A DNA stretch of 64,000 nt, from positions 1,798,001 through 1,862,000 of the forward strand of contig CAWIIF010000015.1 in NCBI GenBank assembly GCA_963836015.1, read 5' to 3'. Below are positions 1-8,568 of the stretch, piece after piece. Every line of letters starts with the position of its first letter. Position 1 is the first letter of the stretch. The stretch is from CAWCDJ01 sp963836015 (GTDB taxonomy: Bacteria; Acidobacteriota; Terriglobia; Bryobacterales; Bryobacteraceae). Both the position numbers and the translations under genes were made by a program. Under the pieces are notes generated by a model. It did not search any database and was not told the DNA's origin. It saw only the letters and a list, made by a program, of their open reading frames with translations.

Positions 1-1
1 C

Positions 2-670
2 CCTTTCGGGTACCGCCTGGCAACCCGGTTCGGGTTAAAGGTAATCGACTGCCGCCCGGCCCTGGTGCCCTTCACGTTCGGCGGCGCCGATCGTGAAAAA
101 TACGAAGGGCTGGCGGGCGTGGCGGCGCTGGTCACGGCCGAGACGGGCGGCGCCGCGTTCCGCGAGAAACTGCTTTTCACCCACCGCGGACTGAGCGGAC
201 CCGCGATTCTGCAGGTGTCTTCCTATTGGCGGCCCGGCCGGGCGGTGGCCATCGACCTGCTGCCGGGCGTGGACCTGCCGGCCCTGCTGCGAGACCGCCG
301 CCTGGAGCGCGACCGCTCCGAGGCCCGCACCATCGTGAGCCGGTTTCTTCCGAAGCGATTGGCCGACCGCTGGTTCGAGTTGTATGCCCCGTCCAGACCC
401 GCCGCTGCGCTCTCCGACCGCGAGATCGAAGCGATCTCGGGCTGCTTCCACCGCTGGGAGTTTCAGCCCGCCGGCACCGAGGGGTACGAGAAGGCCGAAG
501 TGACCGCGGGAGGCGTGGATACCGCGGAATTGTCGTCGAAGACCTTTGAAGCGCGGCGCGCGCCCGGGCTGTATTTCATCGGCGAGGTGGTGGACGTCAC
601 CGGCCATCTCGGCGGCTTCAATTTTCAATGGGCTTGGGCATCGGGATACTCGGCGGGTCAGTTCGTGTAG
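2..670 (+). CDS. BaiN/HI0933-family flavoprotein, C-terminal part (cut by window edge)
   Basis: The reading frame is open from the first bases, so the gene starts outside the window and only about 222 C-terminal residues are seen. It opens with GYRLATRFG followed by RPALVPFTF, the conserved middle of the HI0933/YhiN/BaiN NAD(P)/FAD-dependent oxidoreductase family. Near the end, FEARRAPGLYFIGEVVDVTG and GGFNFQWAWASG match the second FAD-contacting segment of that family (GLYFCGE.LD..G..GGYNLQ.A..SG). These are soluble flavin enzymes of mostly unsettled substrate. The N-terminal Rossmann GxGxxG segment is missing because of the window edge. The last 13 bases overlap the convergent lytic transglycosylase gene. 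Family call is firm; substrate is unknown. Confidence 0.85.
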   Translation, partial: PFGYRLATRFGLKVIDCRPALVPFTFGGADREKYEGLAGVAALVTAETGGAAFREKLLFTHRGLSGPAILQVSSYWRPGRAVAIDLLPGVDLPALLRDRRLERDRSEARTIVSRFLPKRLADRWFELYAPSRPAAALSDREIEAISGCFHRWEFQPAGTEGYEKAEVTAGGVDTAELSSKTFEARRAPGLYFIGEVVDVTGHLGGFNFQWAWASGYSAGQFV

Positions 671-1278
671 GCCGCAACTTGTCCAGGATCGCTTTGACGT
701 AATCCTGGGTTTCCGGGAATGTCCGGCACCTTGCCCGCCTGGTCTACGGTTCCCGGACCGGCGTTGTATGCCCCCAGGGCCTGTTCCAGGCTGCCCTTGT
801 ACTTATCGATCAACTGCTTCAGGTATTTGGCGCCGGCATCGATGTTTTGCCGGGGGTCGAATGGGTCCTCCACGGAGAGATCCGCTGCAGTCTCGGGCAT
901 AAGCTGCATGAGTCCCTGGGCGCCTTTACGAGAGACGGCGCAAGGCTTAAAAGCGGATTCCTGCTCGATGACCGCGCGCACCAGGGTCGGATCCAACTGG
1001 TGCGCCTTGGCGGCCGAATCGATGATCGGGTTCACCACGACGCTGTCGATGGGGTCGCACGGGGCCTGCGGAGCGGAGGCTCCCGGAACCAGCCACACCC
1101 CCGTCGCCTTCGCTTGAATGCGGATCGCTTCCTTCTGTTTCGCAATAGACTCGCGCTGCAGTTCGGCGGCCGTGCGGGAAGGCTCGGCCGGTTTCGGCGG
1201 CGCCGCCGGCGGCACCGGCGGCGGCGGAGGAGTCTGGGCGAGCAGACGGCAGGCGAGAACAATCCAAGCCAATCGCAT
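658..1278 (-). CDS. Lytic transglycosylase with SLT domain; C-terminus frameshifted
   Basis: A 206-residue exported protein. Residues 1-15 are a short hydrophobic signal, followed by a proline-rich linker (about 17-35). The SLT fold starts near residue 80. VIEQESAF contains the catalytic glutamate (E107), and GLMQLMPETA (about 122-131) and ALGAYNAGP (about 168-176) are the standard SLT motifs, so the enzyme should cleave glycan strands of peptidoglycan in the periplasm. After VPDIP the frame turns into an unrelated tail. Removing one G at about 713-714 restores ETQDYVKAILDKL, the usual end of the SLT domain, with a stop at 618-620. The called stop is therefore probably an artefact of a one-base insertion, either a real mutation or a sequence error. 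Confidence 0.85.
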   Translation of the reverse strand: MRLAWIVLACRLLAQTPPPPPVPPAAPPKPAEPSRTAAELQRESIAKQKEAIRIQAKATGVWLVPGASAPQAPCDPIDSVVVNPIIDSAAKAHQLDPTLVRAVIEQESAFKPCAVSRKGAQGLMQLMPETAADLSVEDPFDPRQNIDAGAKYLKQLIDKYKGSLEQALGAYNAGPGTVDQAGKVPDIPGNPGLRQSDPGQVAAYTN

Positions 1279-1345
1279 CGGAAGACAGATCGGCGGATTG
1301 CACGTAAAGCTTTAGAGTTCGACTCCGAGCGGCGTCCGGCGGCGC

Positions 1346-1567
1346 TTACTCACTCCGAAGGACTGTCTCGTCCTCGCGCCGCGCCCGCACATCCTCAAAA
1401 CTCAACTTGCCTTCCGCCATCTCGCAGAGTTCTCTCCCGATTTCCACGTCGATCGCTTCATCGCTCCCGTGAAGCCATATCCTGACCCGGCCGGTGTGAA
1501 CATCCGGTGCGCCAACGGCATACCCCTGGGCGCGTAGGATTTCCAATGCGTCCGTTTCCTTGATCAT
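1346..1567 (-). CDS. Small hypothetical protein, 73 aa
   Basis: A short acidic protein (about 73 residues) with no family I recognise. It has no signal peptide or membrane segment. The ATG at 1565-1567 is preceded by an ideal ribosome binding site, AGGAGG on the minus strand (1572-1577), five bases from the start, which is the main reason to believe the gene. The sequence looks like a small alpha/beta protein (GRVRIWLHG then DVEIGRELCEMAEG). It stands alone between the lytic transglycosylase and the rightward activase gene, transcribed away from the latter. Confidence 0.6.
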   Translation of the reverse strand: MIKETDALEILRAQGYAVGAPDVHTGRVRIWLHGSDEAIDVEIGRELCEMAEGKLSFEDVRARREDETVLRSE

Positions 1568-1675
1568 TGGGTCCTCCTACTGTGATTCTGCGCCTTTTTC
1601 ACCAAAAACGCGATGTCTTAGGGCTCACAATCGAGATGGCGGGTGTATTCTTAAAGCGGATCTGGGGGTCCGAAT

Positions 1676-4417
1676 ATGGACCGGACGGCCGGCGGTACCG
1701 AGTCCTCCCCCGACGCCGTTTTCGAGGGCTGGAATATCGGCGCCGTTTCAGTGAAAAGAGTGCGTCTTCGCGCAAATGGCGCAATCGAGGCCGATATCCG
1801 GAGGCATGGCGGAGACCCCGGCCGCATGATCCGCCTGATGCTGGACCACGGCGGCCGGATTCCCGCCGGCGCAGTTGTGACCGGCCCCCAGTCGCTTTCC
1901 TTCCTTTCGCTTCCCTACCTTCCCGAGTCGATCTGCGTGGAAGCGGCCCTGGGCCATCTCGGTCTGCACCCGGACCTGGTCGTTTCGCTGGGGGGCGAGA
2001 GCTTTGTTGTCTACTGCATGGCCGGCGGCAGTGTGCGCCGGATGCTGTCGAGCAGCCGCTGCGCGGCCGGCAGCGGCGAATTTCTCGTTCAGCAGTTCGG
2101 GCGAATGAATCTGGACCTGGAGGCCGGCGTCGCCGCCGCGCGGCACGGACGCCGCGTGGCGCTGGCTTCCCGGTGCTCGGTCCACTGCAAGTCGGATGCT
2201 ACCCACAAGCTGAACAAAGGCGAGTGCACGTCCGCGGACATCGCATGCTCGCTGATCTCCAGCCTGGCTGCGAAGGTGGTCACCCTGATTGTGGCGAGCG
2301 GCTGGCCGCACCGTCGTGTGCTGCTGGCGGGCGGACTCGCGCAATGCACACAACTGGTGGATGATTTGTCGAGCCTGCTGCCGGAGGCTCGATTCGACGT
2401 GGCACCCGAAAGCGGCTATCTCGAAGCTGCCGGCGCCGCCATAGCTGCCCGCAAAGACGGCACTCAGGCGCTGCCCGCCCTCGCTGCCTGGGTGAAACCT
2501 GCGGATTCCGGGCAGTTCCCCAAGCGCGAGCCGCTGAGCCGGTTCTCCCACCGCGTAACCCGGATCGAGGATCCCGGGACGGTTCCACTCAGGCCGGGGA
2601 TGCACTTCATCCTTGGCGTGGACGCCGGCTCGACCACCACCAAAGCCGTTCTCCTCGATCAGGACTCCGGTCGCATCGCGGCAAGATGTTATCTCCGGAC
2701 CCACGGCAATCCGGTACAGGCGGCATTCGACTGCATCGCCGAATTGGCGCGGCAGGCCGCCGGTGTCCCGCACCGGGTGGTGCAGGCGGCAGTCACCGGT
2801 TCGGGCCGTGAAATCGTGTCGATCTATCTCGACAACTGTACGGTCTTTAACGAGATTCTCGCGCACGCCCGCGCCGTTCGCGAGTTCGCCCCGGACGTGG
2901 ATACGCTTTTCGAGATCGGCGGTCAGGATGCAAAGTTCGTGGCGCTCCAGGCAGGCATCCCGGTGGATTACTCGATGAACGACGGCTGCTCCGCCGGAAC
3001 CGGAAGCTTCCTCGAGGAAGCAGCGGCGTCGGATATGGAGGTTCCGATCGAGCAGCTTGGGCCTCTGGCCTTGAGCAGCACCGCTCCCATCGCCTTCGGC
3101 GAGCGGTGCGCCGCCTTCATCAACACCGAGGTTCGCTCGGCCCTTCAGCAGGGAGTCCCGCGCGCCGATGTTCTGGCAGGTCTCGTGTATGCAATCGTCG
3201 AAAACTATCTCTCGCGAGTGGTGGGTTCACGCCAGATCGGGAGGGCGGTTGTACTTCAAGGGGGCGTCGCATTGAATCCCGCGGTGGCCCCGGCGGTGGC
3301 GGCTCTGGCGGCCGTGAAGGTGACGGTTCCGCCGAACCCGGAGCTCATGGGCTGTGAGGGTGCGGCGCGCATGGCCGGCGATCTTCTTTCCACGGGGGCC
3401 CTCCCCGCATGGGAGCGCGATCTCGGCTCGTTCGGCAGGGTTCGAATGGAAAACAGGGCGCCCTTCACCTGCAGCGCGTGCGAGAACCGCTGCGAAGTTC
3501 AGCGCTTCCGGCTCGGCGAAAGGACGCTCGCTTTCGGAGGCCTTTGTTCCAAATGGGAAATGGCGCGGAGGGTGAAGAGCCTTCGTCCCGCGGAAGGGCG
3601 CGACCTGGTTGCGCTGCGCCATGAGCTGATGTTCAAGACCTTCGCGCCGGCGCCGCCCAGCCGCCCGCGCGGCAGCATCGGACTGCCCCTGGCCCTCACC
3701 ACCTACGAACTGTACCCGCTGTACGCAAGCTTTTTGTGCGGACTCGGATTTGAAGTCGTGCTCTCGCGGCGCGGCTGCGGCTCCCGCCGGACCTCCGCCC
3801 CAATGTGTTATCCGGGGGAGTTGATGCACGCGGCAGTGGACGATCTGCTCGCACAGGGAGTGGATTTCGTATTCCTTCCCTACATGCGCGAGTTTCCGCC
3901 CGGGCCAAACGACGTGCACGCGTACCTGTGCCCGATCACTCAGGATATGCCCGGAGTGATCGCGGCGTTCTTCGAGTCTGACGCGGGCAGGATCCTGACG
4001 CCGGAGATCGGCCTGTCGCCGCACCTCGAATCGGTAACCCTGCAGGAGCTGGCGGGCCTCGGTGCGAGGCTGGGAGTTCCCGCCGCCCGGACCGCCGAAA
4101 GCTGGTTCGCGGCCGTGGCGCACCAAGGCACGTTTCAACAGTCCTACCGGGAAGCGATCGAGGATGCGCTGCCGGGCGTCAATGATCCCGCGGTCATCCT
4201 CGCGGGCCGCCCGTACGCCGCATACGCGCCAGAGGTAAACCTCTCTGTTCCTCGCAAGATCGCCACGCGCGGATGCACCGTCATTCCAGGCGACGCCGTG
4301 TCTTCGGAATCTCCTCTGAACGAACGCAACGTGTGGCACTACACGCAGGATCTGATGTGGCGTGGCCTACCGCCAGGAACAATTTTCTCGGCAAGGGCGA
4401 CCGGTTTGGCGCCATGA
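1676..4417 (+). CDS. Acyl-CoA dehydratase activase-related protein, N-terminal two thirds (BadF/BadG x2 + DUF2229)
   Basis: The family consists of large proteins related to the ATP-dependent activators of 2-hydroxyacyl-CoA dehydratases and benzoyl-CoA reductase. Residues about 50-255 are a degenerate BadF/BadG/BcrA/BcrD ASKHA domain (CAAGSGEFL; then the Cys-containing RCSVHCKSD). Residues about 310-565 are a second, better kept copy with the nucleotide phosphate loop GVDAGSTTTKAV, CSAGTGSFLE and FGERCAAFINTE. CSACENRCEV near residue 600 is a possible Fe-S ligand site and opens the DUF2229 part (GLPLALTTYELYPLY). Full family members run well past 1,300 residues as one chain. Here the frame stops after HYTQDL plus about 20 unrelated residues, and the C-terminal part continues in another frame from 4414. 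The stop and next start share ATGA. The central cysteine-rich part of the HgdB-like domain seems deleted. Confidence 0.8.
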   Translation: MDRTAGGTESSPDAVFEGWNIGAVSVKRVRLRANGAIEADIRRHGGDPGRMIRLMLDHGGRIPAGAVVTGPQSLSFLSLPYLPESICVEAALGHLGLHPDLVVSLGGESFVVYCMAGGSVRRMLSSSRCAAGSGEFLVQQFGRMNLDLEAGVAAARHGRRVALASRCSVHCKSDATHKLNKGECTSADIACSLISSLAAKVVTLIVASGWPHRRVLLAGGLAQCTQLVDDLSSLLPEARFDVAPESGYLEAAGAAIAARKDGTQALPALAAWVKPADSGQFPKREPLSRFSHRVTRIEDPGTVPLRPGMHFILGVDAGSTTTKAVLLDQDSGRIAARCYLRTHGNPVQAAFDCIAELARQAAGVPHRVVQAAVTGSGREIVSIYLDNCTVFNEILAHARAVREFAPDVDTLFEIGGQDAKFVALQAGIPVDYSMNDGCSAGTGSFLEEAAASDMEVPIEQLGPLALSSTAPIAFGERCAAFINTEVRSALQQGVPRADVLAGLVYAIVENYLSRVVGSRQIGRAVVLQGGVALNPAVAPAVAALAAVKVTVPPNPELMGCEGAARMAGDLLSTGALPAWERDLGSFGRVRMENRAPFTCSACENRCEVQRFRLGERTLAFGGLCSKWEMARRVKSLRPAEGRDLVALRHELMFKTFAPAPPSRPRGSIGLPLALTTYELYPLYASFLCGLGFEVVLSRRGCGSRRTSAPMCYPGELMHAAVDDLLAQGVDFVFLPYMREFPPGPNDVHAYLCPITQDMPGVIAAFFESDAGRILTPEIGLSPHLESVTLQELAGLGARLGVPAARTAESWFAAVAHQGTFQQSYREAIEDALPGVNDPAVILAGRPYAAYAPEVNLSVPRKIATRGCTVIPGDAVSSESPLNERNVWHYTQDLMWRGLPPGTIFSARATGLAP

Positions 4418-5325
4418 AAGTGGCATCGTACGTTCTGGGCGACGTGATGGCGGAGCTGCACTCCGTACTCCGCTGCCTGGCGCGGGACCCCGGTCTGGCG
4501 ATGGAGCTTCTTCACGAACAGGAGACCGGGCTGACAGCCGCCAGCCGGAACGGCCTGCTGGCAACCGAGCGTGAACTTCGCCGTGTGGCGCGGCGTCTGG
4601 CGGCGGTGCCGCTCCGCGCGGCCGTGGAACACAGCCCGCGAGTGCTGCTCTTCGGCGGCGTCAACCGGATTTTCGTGGATGGACCGGTGAAGGACTTCTT
4701 CGAGGAGCGCCGCATCCTCACCAAAACCACCGAGATGTCGGAGTTCATCTGTTTTCTCCAGGCCGAAGACATCGTGCGGCTGGGCTTTTCCCACGGCTAT
4801 TTGGCCCCGATGGAGCAATGCTCGCTGCCCGTGCTGTTGTCGGAACTGGTTACCTCGGACGACAGGACCATCGCCCGGCGCGCTCTCAGCGCCCGAGTGC
4901 GCATCGGATTCATCGAACTGCTCGACCAGCGGTGGCGCCGCATCGCGGCCGAATCCGGACTGCTGTTCAGCCCGTACGTGCCCTTCGGCGACGTAGAGCG
5001 AGAGGGCCACAAGCGCATCTCGCTGAATGGCTACACCGAGGCGCCGATGACGGTGGGCCGGTATGCCGCCATGTTGGCCTCCGGGGCGTTTGACGGCTAT
5101 GTCAACATCGGCGCGTTCAACTGCGCTCCCTCGAGCACGGCCTCGGCCGTGATCCACTCGCTTCCCCTTCGAACCGACACTCCTTACGCCGTGATCGAAT
5201 CCGACGGCGATTGCATCACGCCGGGCCAGTTGCGGCAGCTCGAGACGGTCGCCGTCCAGTGCCGCCGCCGTCGGGACGCTCTCACTGGACATGCTCCAAA
5301 TTTAATCAATCAAATTGAATATTAA
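4414..5325 (+). CDS. Acyl-CoA dehydratase activase-related protein, C-terminal HgdB-like part (detached)
   Basis: About 303 residues from the ATG at 4414, which overlaps the previous stop as ATGA. The same frame is open upstream to 4273, and the codons just before the ATG (GKGDRFGA) also look native, so the ATG is probably an internal methionine of a once continuous protein. VASYVLGDVMAELHS and the later RVLLFGGVNRIFV resemble the last third of the large activase-related proteins, where the chain leads into the 2-hydroxyacyl-CoA dehydratase-like fold. The cysteine-rich segments expected before this (CGPDSF-like, GKEC-like and PCRFGQY-like) are absent. No good ribosome binding site is visible. 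It may be a pseudogene fragment or be translated by coupling with the frame in front. Confidence 0.6.
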   Translation: MKVASYVLGDVMAELHSVLRCLARDPGLAMELLHEQETGLTAASRNGLLATERELRRVARRLAAVPLRAAVEHSPRVLLFGGVNRIFVDGPVKDFFEERRILTKTTEMSEFICFLQAEDIVRLGFSHGYLAPMEQCSLPVLLSELVTSDDRTIARRALSARVRIGFIELLDQRWRRIAAESGLLFSPYVPFGDVEREGHKRISLNGYTEAPMTVGRYAAMLASGAFDGYVNIGAFNCAPSSTASAVIHSLPLRTDTPYAVIESDGDCITPGQLRQLETVAVQCRRRRDALTGHAPNLINQIEY

Positions 5326-5438
5326 TCATATTGAACAATTTCTCTGGTTTGGTATTCAATGGTGTCGAGCGGGTTGGGCCGTCCTGTTTGATCGCAGGAA
5401 ACCCCTTCCGCGACGGATGCGATTTCTCATCCGCGTCT

Positions 5439-5915
5439 ATGACATCCGATATGCCGGTCTTCGAAAAATGTCCCTTCTTCGAGCACTTCAAGCCCAAACA
5501 CCTCGAGAAACTCAGCGCCCTCTGTTCCCTTGTGCACTTCTCCAAGGGCGAGATCATTTTCCAGGAGGGGGACGACGACACGCAGTTCTACGTGCTCGTT
5601 TCCGGGAAAGTGGCGCTTGAGTTCTGCTCAGCGGGACAGCAGGTTCTTATTGACGCTCTCTATGCCGGGGATGAGCTCGGCTGGTCGGCTGTCCTTGGGC
5701 AAAAGAAGCAGTTCCGCGCCCGGGCGCTCGAACCCGCAGAGGCTTCGGCTTTCGAGGTCGCGGACCTCCGTGCGGCTCTTGACGCCAATCCATATCTGGC
5801 ACAGGCGTTCCTCGAGAGACTATCCGGCCTCATCGCGCAACGCCTGCAGAACACGCGGCGGCAACTGGGCCGGACCTTGGCCAAAGCCCGGGAGCCGGCG
5901 AAATCGTGTGGGTAA
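5439..5915 (+). CDS. Cyclic nucleotide-binding domain protein (no DNA-binding domain)
   Basis: The start is placed at the ATG at 5439 (MTSDMPVFEKCPFFEHF); the frame is open back to 5331, but that extension has no family character. From there, about 158 residues form a single cNMP-binding (Crp-type beta-roll) domain: FSKGEIIFQEGDD, FYVLVSGKVAL and GDELGWSAVL are the usual strand and turn motifs. The phosphate-binding cassette arginine/serine pattern is not well kept, so ligand binding is uncertain. A C-terminal helix follows (LIAQRLQNTRRQLGRT) but no helix-turn-helix, so it is not a complete Crp/Fnr regulator. It more likely acts as a sensor or partner protein in the cytoplasm. It stands alone between the broken activase and the broken permease. 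Confidence 0.7.
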   Translation: MTSDMPVFEKCPFFEHFKPKHLEKLSALCSLVHFSKGEIIFQEGDDDTQFYVLVSGKVALEFCSAGQQVLIDALYAGDELGWSAVLGQKKQFRARALEPAEASAFEVADLRAALDANPYLAQAFLERLSGLIAQRLQNTRRQLGRTLAKAREPAKSCG

Positions 5916-6023
5916 GCCAAAGAAGGTATGTCAACTAGTCCGACTGCCGGTGGCAGTCCGAAGCGGTCCTCCTCATGGTCTGTATCTTCGTTACCATGGT
6001 TCCTTCTCAGCCCGTCCGGGAGC

Positions 6024-7381
6024 GGCGTGGTTCTTCTCATTGCATGTTTCAACATCGCTGGAGACAGATCTCTTCGGTGTTCGCGCTATTGTGGACAATT
6101 CCCTTGGTCAAACGTTCCAGGAATGCGGCGGTCTGCTGCAGTTCGTCCACCTCGAGATTCCCGAACATGGCTTCCAGTTTTTGATCCTTGGCTGGCGCCG
6201 GCGTGGCAGGCCTTGAAAGTCGATCTCTGGAGCACGATGAAGGAAGCGGCGGGCTCGGTCGGCGGAAGCCGCGGTTCGGTGAGATTGCGAAAGGCCCTGG
6301 TGACCGCGCAGGGTTTCTGCTGGTGGCCGGCGCCCTGCTGTTTGTCGAGACGCTGCTCAACCTGAAAGGGACGGACTCGGGATTCGGTGACATCGGCAGC
6401 CTCATCACTTTCCAGATCGATCCGGCTCGCAGCGGCTACTCCTGCCGCGCCTGAACGCTTTCTACCGGCAGGTGCTGGAAAGCGTCCGGTCGATGCCGGA
6501 AGTAAACGCGGCGGGCTACGCGTGGGTGCCGCTCCTGAGCGGCCGTGAAACGGACTGGGATGTGTTGGTGGAGGGCCGTCCGGCTGAAGATCGCGATACC
6601 CAGGCATATGTGAACGGCCTCTCGCCGGGCTACTGGCGAACGATGGGAGTGCCGCTGTTGGAAGGCCGCCGATTTCTTCGGCGGCCGGAGTCCCATCGGG
6701 CGGCGCATCGGTTTGGACACCGGCCCGCGAGCGAAGCCCGACATCGAGATTGTCGGCCTGGTCGAGGACTCGTTATACGAGGGTCCGCGGCAAGGTGTGC
6801 GCCGCCAGGTCTTCTTTCCGTTTCCCCAAGTGAATCAGACGGTGGGTGCGGCATTCTATGTGCGCGCGTCCGGCGATTCGGGCAGTATGTTTGCCGCGCT
6901 TCGACTGAAGGTCCTGGAACTGGACGCGACGATGCCGGTTTATGAAATGAAGACGCTGGAGGGCCAGCTCGATGAAACGCTCGGCACCGAACGCTTGAGT
7001 GCGACTCTCTCGGTGGCTCTTGGAGTGCTGGCAACCTTGCTCGCGGCGGTCGGTCTCTATGGTGTGATCGCCCTGACGGTGGCGCGGCGGACCAGGGAGA
7101 TCGGCTTGCGAATGGCACTGGGCGCCCGTCAGGGGTCCCTCATTTGGATGGTGATGAAGGATGCGTTCGGCCTGGTAGGACTGGGGTTCGCACTGGGAAT
7201 CCCATGTGCCTATTGGTTGAGCCGTTACGTCTCGTCGCAGCTTTTCGGAGTCGCGGCCGCCGGCATGGGGACGGCCGCGGTTGCGTCACTCACCCTGGCG
7301 GCGGTAGCTGGGGGTGCGGCTTTCCTGCCGGCACGGCGCGCCGGCAGGATCGACCCGATTGAGGCGCTGCGTCATGAATAG
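6024..7381 (+). pseudogene. MacB-like duplicated orphan permease (ADOP-type), shattered
   Basis: Pieces of one large FtsX/MacB-type permease lie in order but in different frames. VVLLIACFNIAG (6024-6062) matches the LLIACANVANLL membrane motif. LAPAWQALKVDLWSTMKEAAG (from about 6187) through LRKALVTAQ follows. GFLLVAGALLFVETLLNLKG then DPARSGYS (up to about 6440) is in the next frame. LNAFYRQVLESVRSMPEV to GVPLLEGRRF (about 6451-6680) is in a third frame. The longest open piece (6713-7381, readable upstream to about 6690) holds the periplasmic end and the last membrane helices, ending RAGRIDPIEALRHE. At least four frameshifts plus deletions are needed to rebuild it. Such permeases are about 800 residues and abundant in Acidobacteria. 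No ATPase gene is nearby. It is not expected to make a working protein. Confidence 0.8.
6049..6186 (-). pseudogene. Possible 3' fragment of a MarR-like regulator
   Basis: On the minus strand, KLEAMFGNLEVDELQQTAAF and FLERLTKGIV (6100-6180) resemble the closing dimerisation helix of MarR-family regulators (LFxGLSxEELxxLxxLLxRL). No DNA-binding part is visible. The fragment fills almost exactly the gap between two plus-strand permease pieces (ending about 6062 and resuming about 6187), suggesting an insertion or rearrangement inside the permease remnant. The likeness rests on about 25 residues and could be chance. Confidence 0.3.
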
Positions 7382-7394
7382 CCGAAAATTCCAG

Positions 7395-8024
7395 CTAGCG
7401 CGGTGCGCTTGCAAGCTGATCGAGGCGCCGTTTCACATCGGGCCATTCGGATGCCAGGATCGAAAACCGTACGGAGTCGCGAGGGATGAAATCGGCGGCC
7501 ATCCGATGCGCGCGTAGAATTCCCTCCATCTGTCCGCCGATGCGCGCGATCGCGGCTCGCGACCGCTCGTTGCGGGCGTCCGTGTGCAGGCAGACCCGGA
7601 GGACGCGCCACGTTTCGAAGGCATAAGTCAGCATGAGCCGCTTGGCCTCGGTGTTGGCTCCCGTCCGGATGGCAGGGCGGCTCAACCAAGTGTAGCCGAT
7701 CTCGCAGGCGTCGGGCGTGCCGCGGCCGTGCAAGGGGTGGCCGCTCGGCCAGGACCAGTGCTCCAGGTTCCAGAATCGCGTGGACCCGATCACTAGATCG
7801 TCGCTCATGCGCACGATAGCGAATGGCTCGGCGCTGCCTGCATCTCTCCATGCGAGGGCTGTATCGACGTAGCGGATGGCTTCGGCCTTCCCCTGCGGAA
7901 CCGGGCTCCAGCGATAGAGGGACGGGTCGGCAGCCGCGGCGGACACCAGCCCTTCGACGTGATGGTGCCCGAGAGGTTCGAGACGAATGTGAGTGCCTTT
8001 CAGCAAAGCCCGCTGTCCATCCAT
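7395..8024 (-). CDS. GNAT-family N-acetyltransferase (RimJ/RimL-like)
   Basis: About 210 residues from the ATG at 8022-8024 (MDGQRALLKGTHIRLEPL). The frame extends upstream to 8096, but those codons look non-coding. IRLEPLGHHHVEGL, the strand DLVIGSTRFWNLE, EIGYTWLSRPAIRTGANTEA and LTYAFETWRVLRV follow the order of the GNAT_3 fold. The acetyl-CoA pyrophosphate loop lies in the RTGANTEAKR region, and ERSRAAIARIGGQMEGILR is the typical RimJ/RimL helix ending. It would acetylate an amino group of a protein or small molecule using acetyl-CoA; the substrate is unknown. The gene is intact although both neighbours are decayed. Confidence 0.8.
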   Translation of the reverse strand: MDGQRALLKGTHIRLEPLGHHHVEGLVSAAAADPSLYRWSPVPQGKAEAIRYVDTALAWRDAGSAEPFAIVRMSDDLVIGSTRFWNLEHWSWPSGHPLHGRGTPDACEIGYTWLSRPAIRTGANTEAKRLMLTYAFETWRVLRVCLHTDARNERSRAAIARIGGQMEGILRAHRMAADFIPRDSVRFSILASEWPDVKRRLDQLASAPR

Positions 8025-8064
8025 AGAATACCGGCTCCGCCAATTTCCGGCAATTCTGCTGTGC

Positions 8065-8090
8065 CAATTTCCCACAGGCAATTTCCCACA
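8065..8090. repeat. Short direct repeat upstream of the small secreted protein
   Basis: CAATTTCCCACA occurs at 8065-8076 and again at 8079-8090, and a diverged copy (CAATTTCCGG) lies at 8041. It sits in the gap between the leftward acetyltransferase and the rightward small secreted protein, so it could be a regulator-binding array or simple slippage. Confidence 0.4.
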
Positions 8091-8138
8091 TGACAACGGG
8101 ACGGATTTGCTGTCTAATAATGAAAAGCACTCATCCGG

Positions 8139-8525
8139 ATGCGTCGTTCGCTTGCATCGCTGCTCGTGGTCCTGCTCAGCTTCCCGCTGATCGCGGCGGC
8201 GTTTCTCGCCAACCCGGATTCATCCCTGCCCGCGTGCTGCCGCGCCAATGGAAAGCACCATTGCGCGATGGCGGACCGCGGCTCCACGGCCGAATCGTCC
8301 GGCGCTCCGTCCTGGAAAGCCATCCAGTCGAAGTGTCCGCTCTATCCCGGGACTCTCGGCGTGCGGACGTTTTCCGGAGTTTCCCTCCTCAGCTGTGGGC
8401 TGCGCGCGGGTAAACTCCATGTGGTTCGCCTCACGGTGGCGAGACCCGCCGAAAATCGTCCTCACCTCGTATCGCGCGGCTCCATCTGTAAACGCGGCCC
8501 CCCCTTCCTGTCACCGGCAGCCTAA
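8139..8525 (+). CDS. Small secreted protein with CCRANGKHHC motif
   Basis: 128 residues. Residues 1-20 form a clear signal peptide (RRSLASLLVVLLSFPLIAAA). The mature start contains LPACCRANGKHHCAM, a Cys/His cluster I associate with short uncharacterised acidobacterial proteins, followed by another Cys (KCPLYPG). The cluster could bind metal, but that is inference. The second half (after about residue 90) is less protein-like and may reflect a wrong frame. It lies just upstream of the TonB receptor remnant and reads in the same direction, so the two may have shared a transcript. Confidence 0.55.
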   Translation: MRRSLASLLVVLLSFPLIAAAFLANPDSSLPACCRANGKHHCAMADRGSTAESSGAPSWKAIQSKCPLYPGTLGVRTFSGVSLLSCGLRAGKLHVVRLTVARPAENRPHLVSRGSICKRGPPFLSPAA

Positions 8526-8568
8526 CGCAATTTCGTTGCAGTCAATTTCCGGGTCGGGAGGGAAATAC

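Noticed and set aside
7372..8130. 252-codon frame overlapping the GNAT gene
   Set aside because: A different frame of the same strand; the GNAT motifs are all in the other frame.
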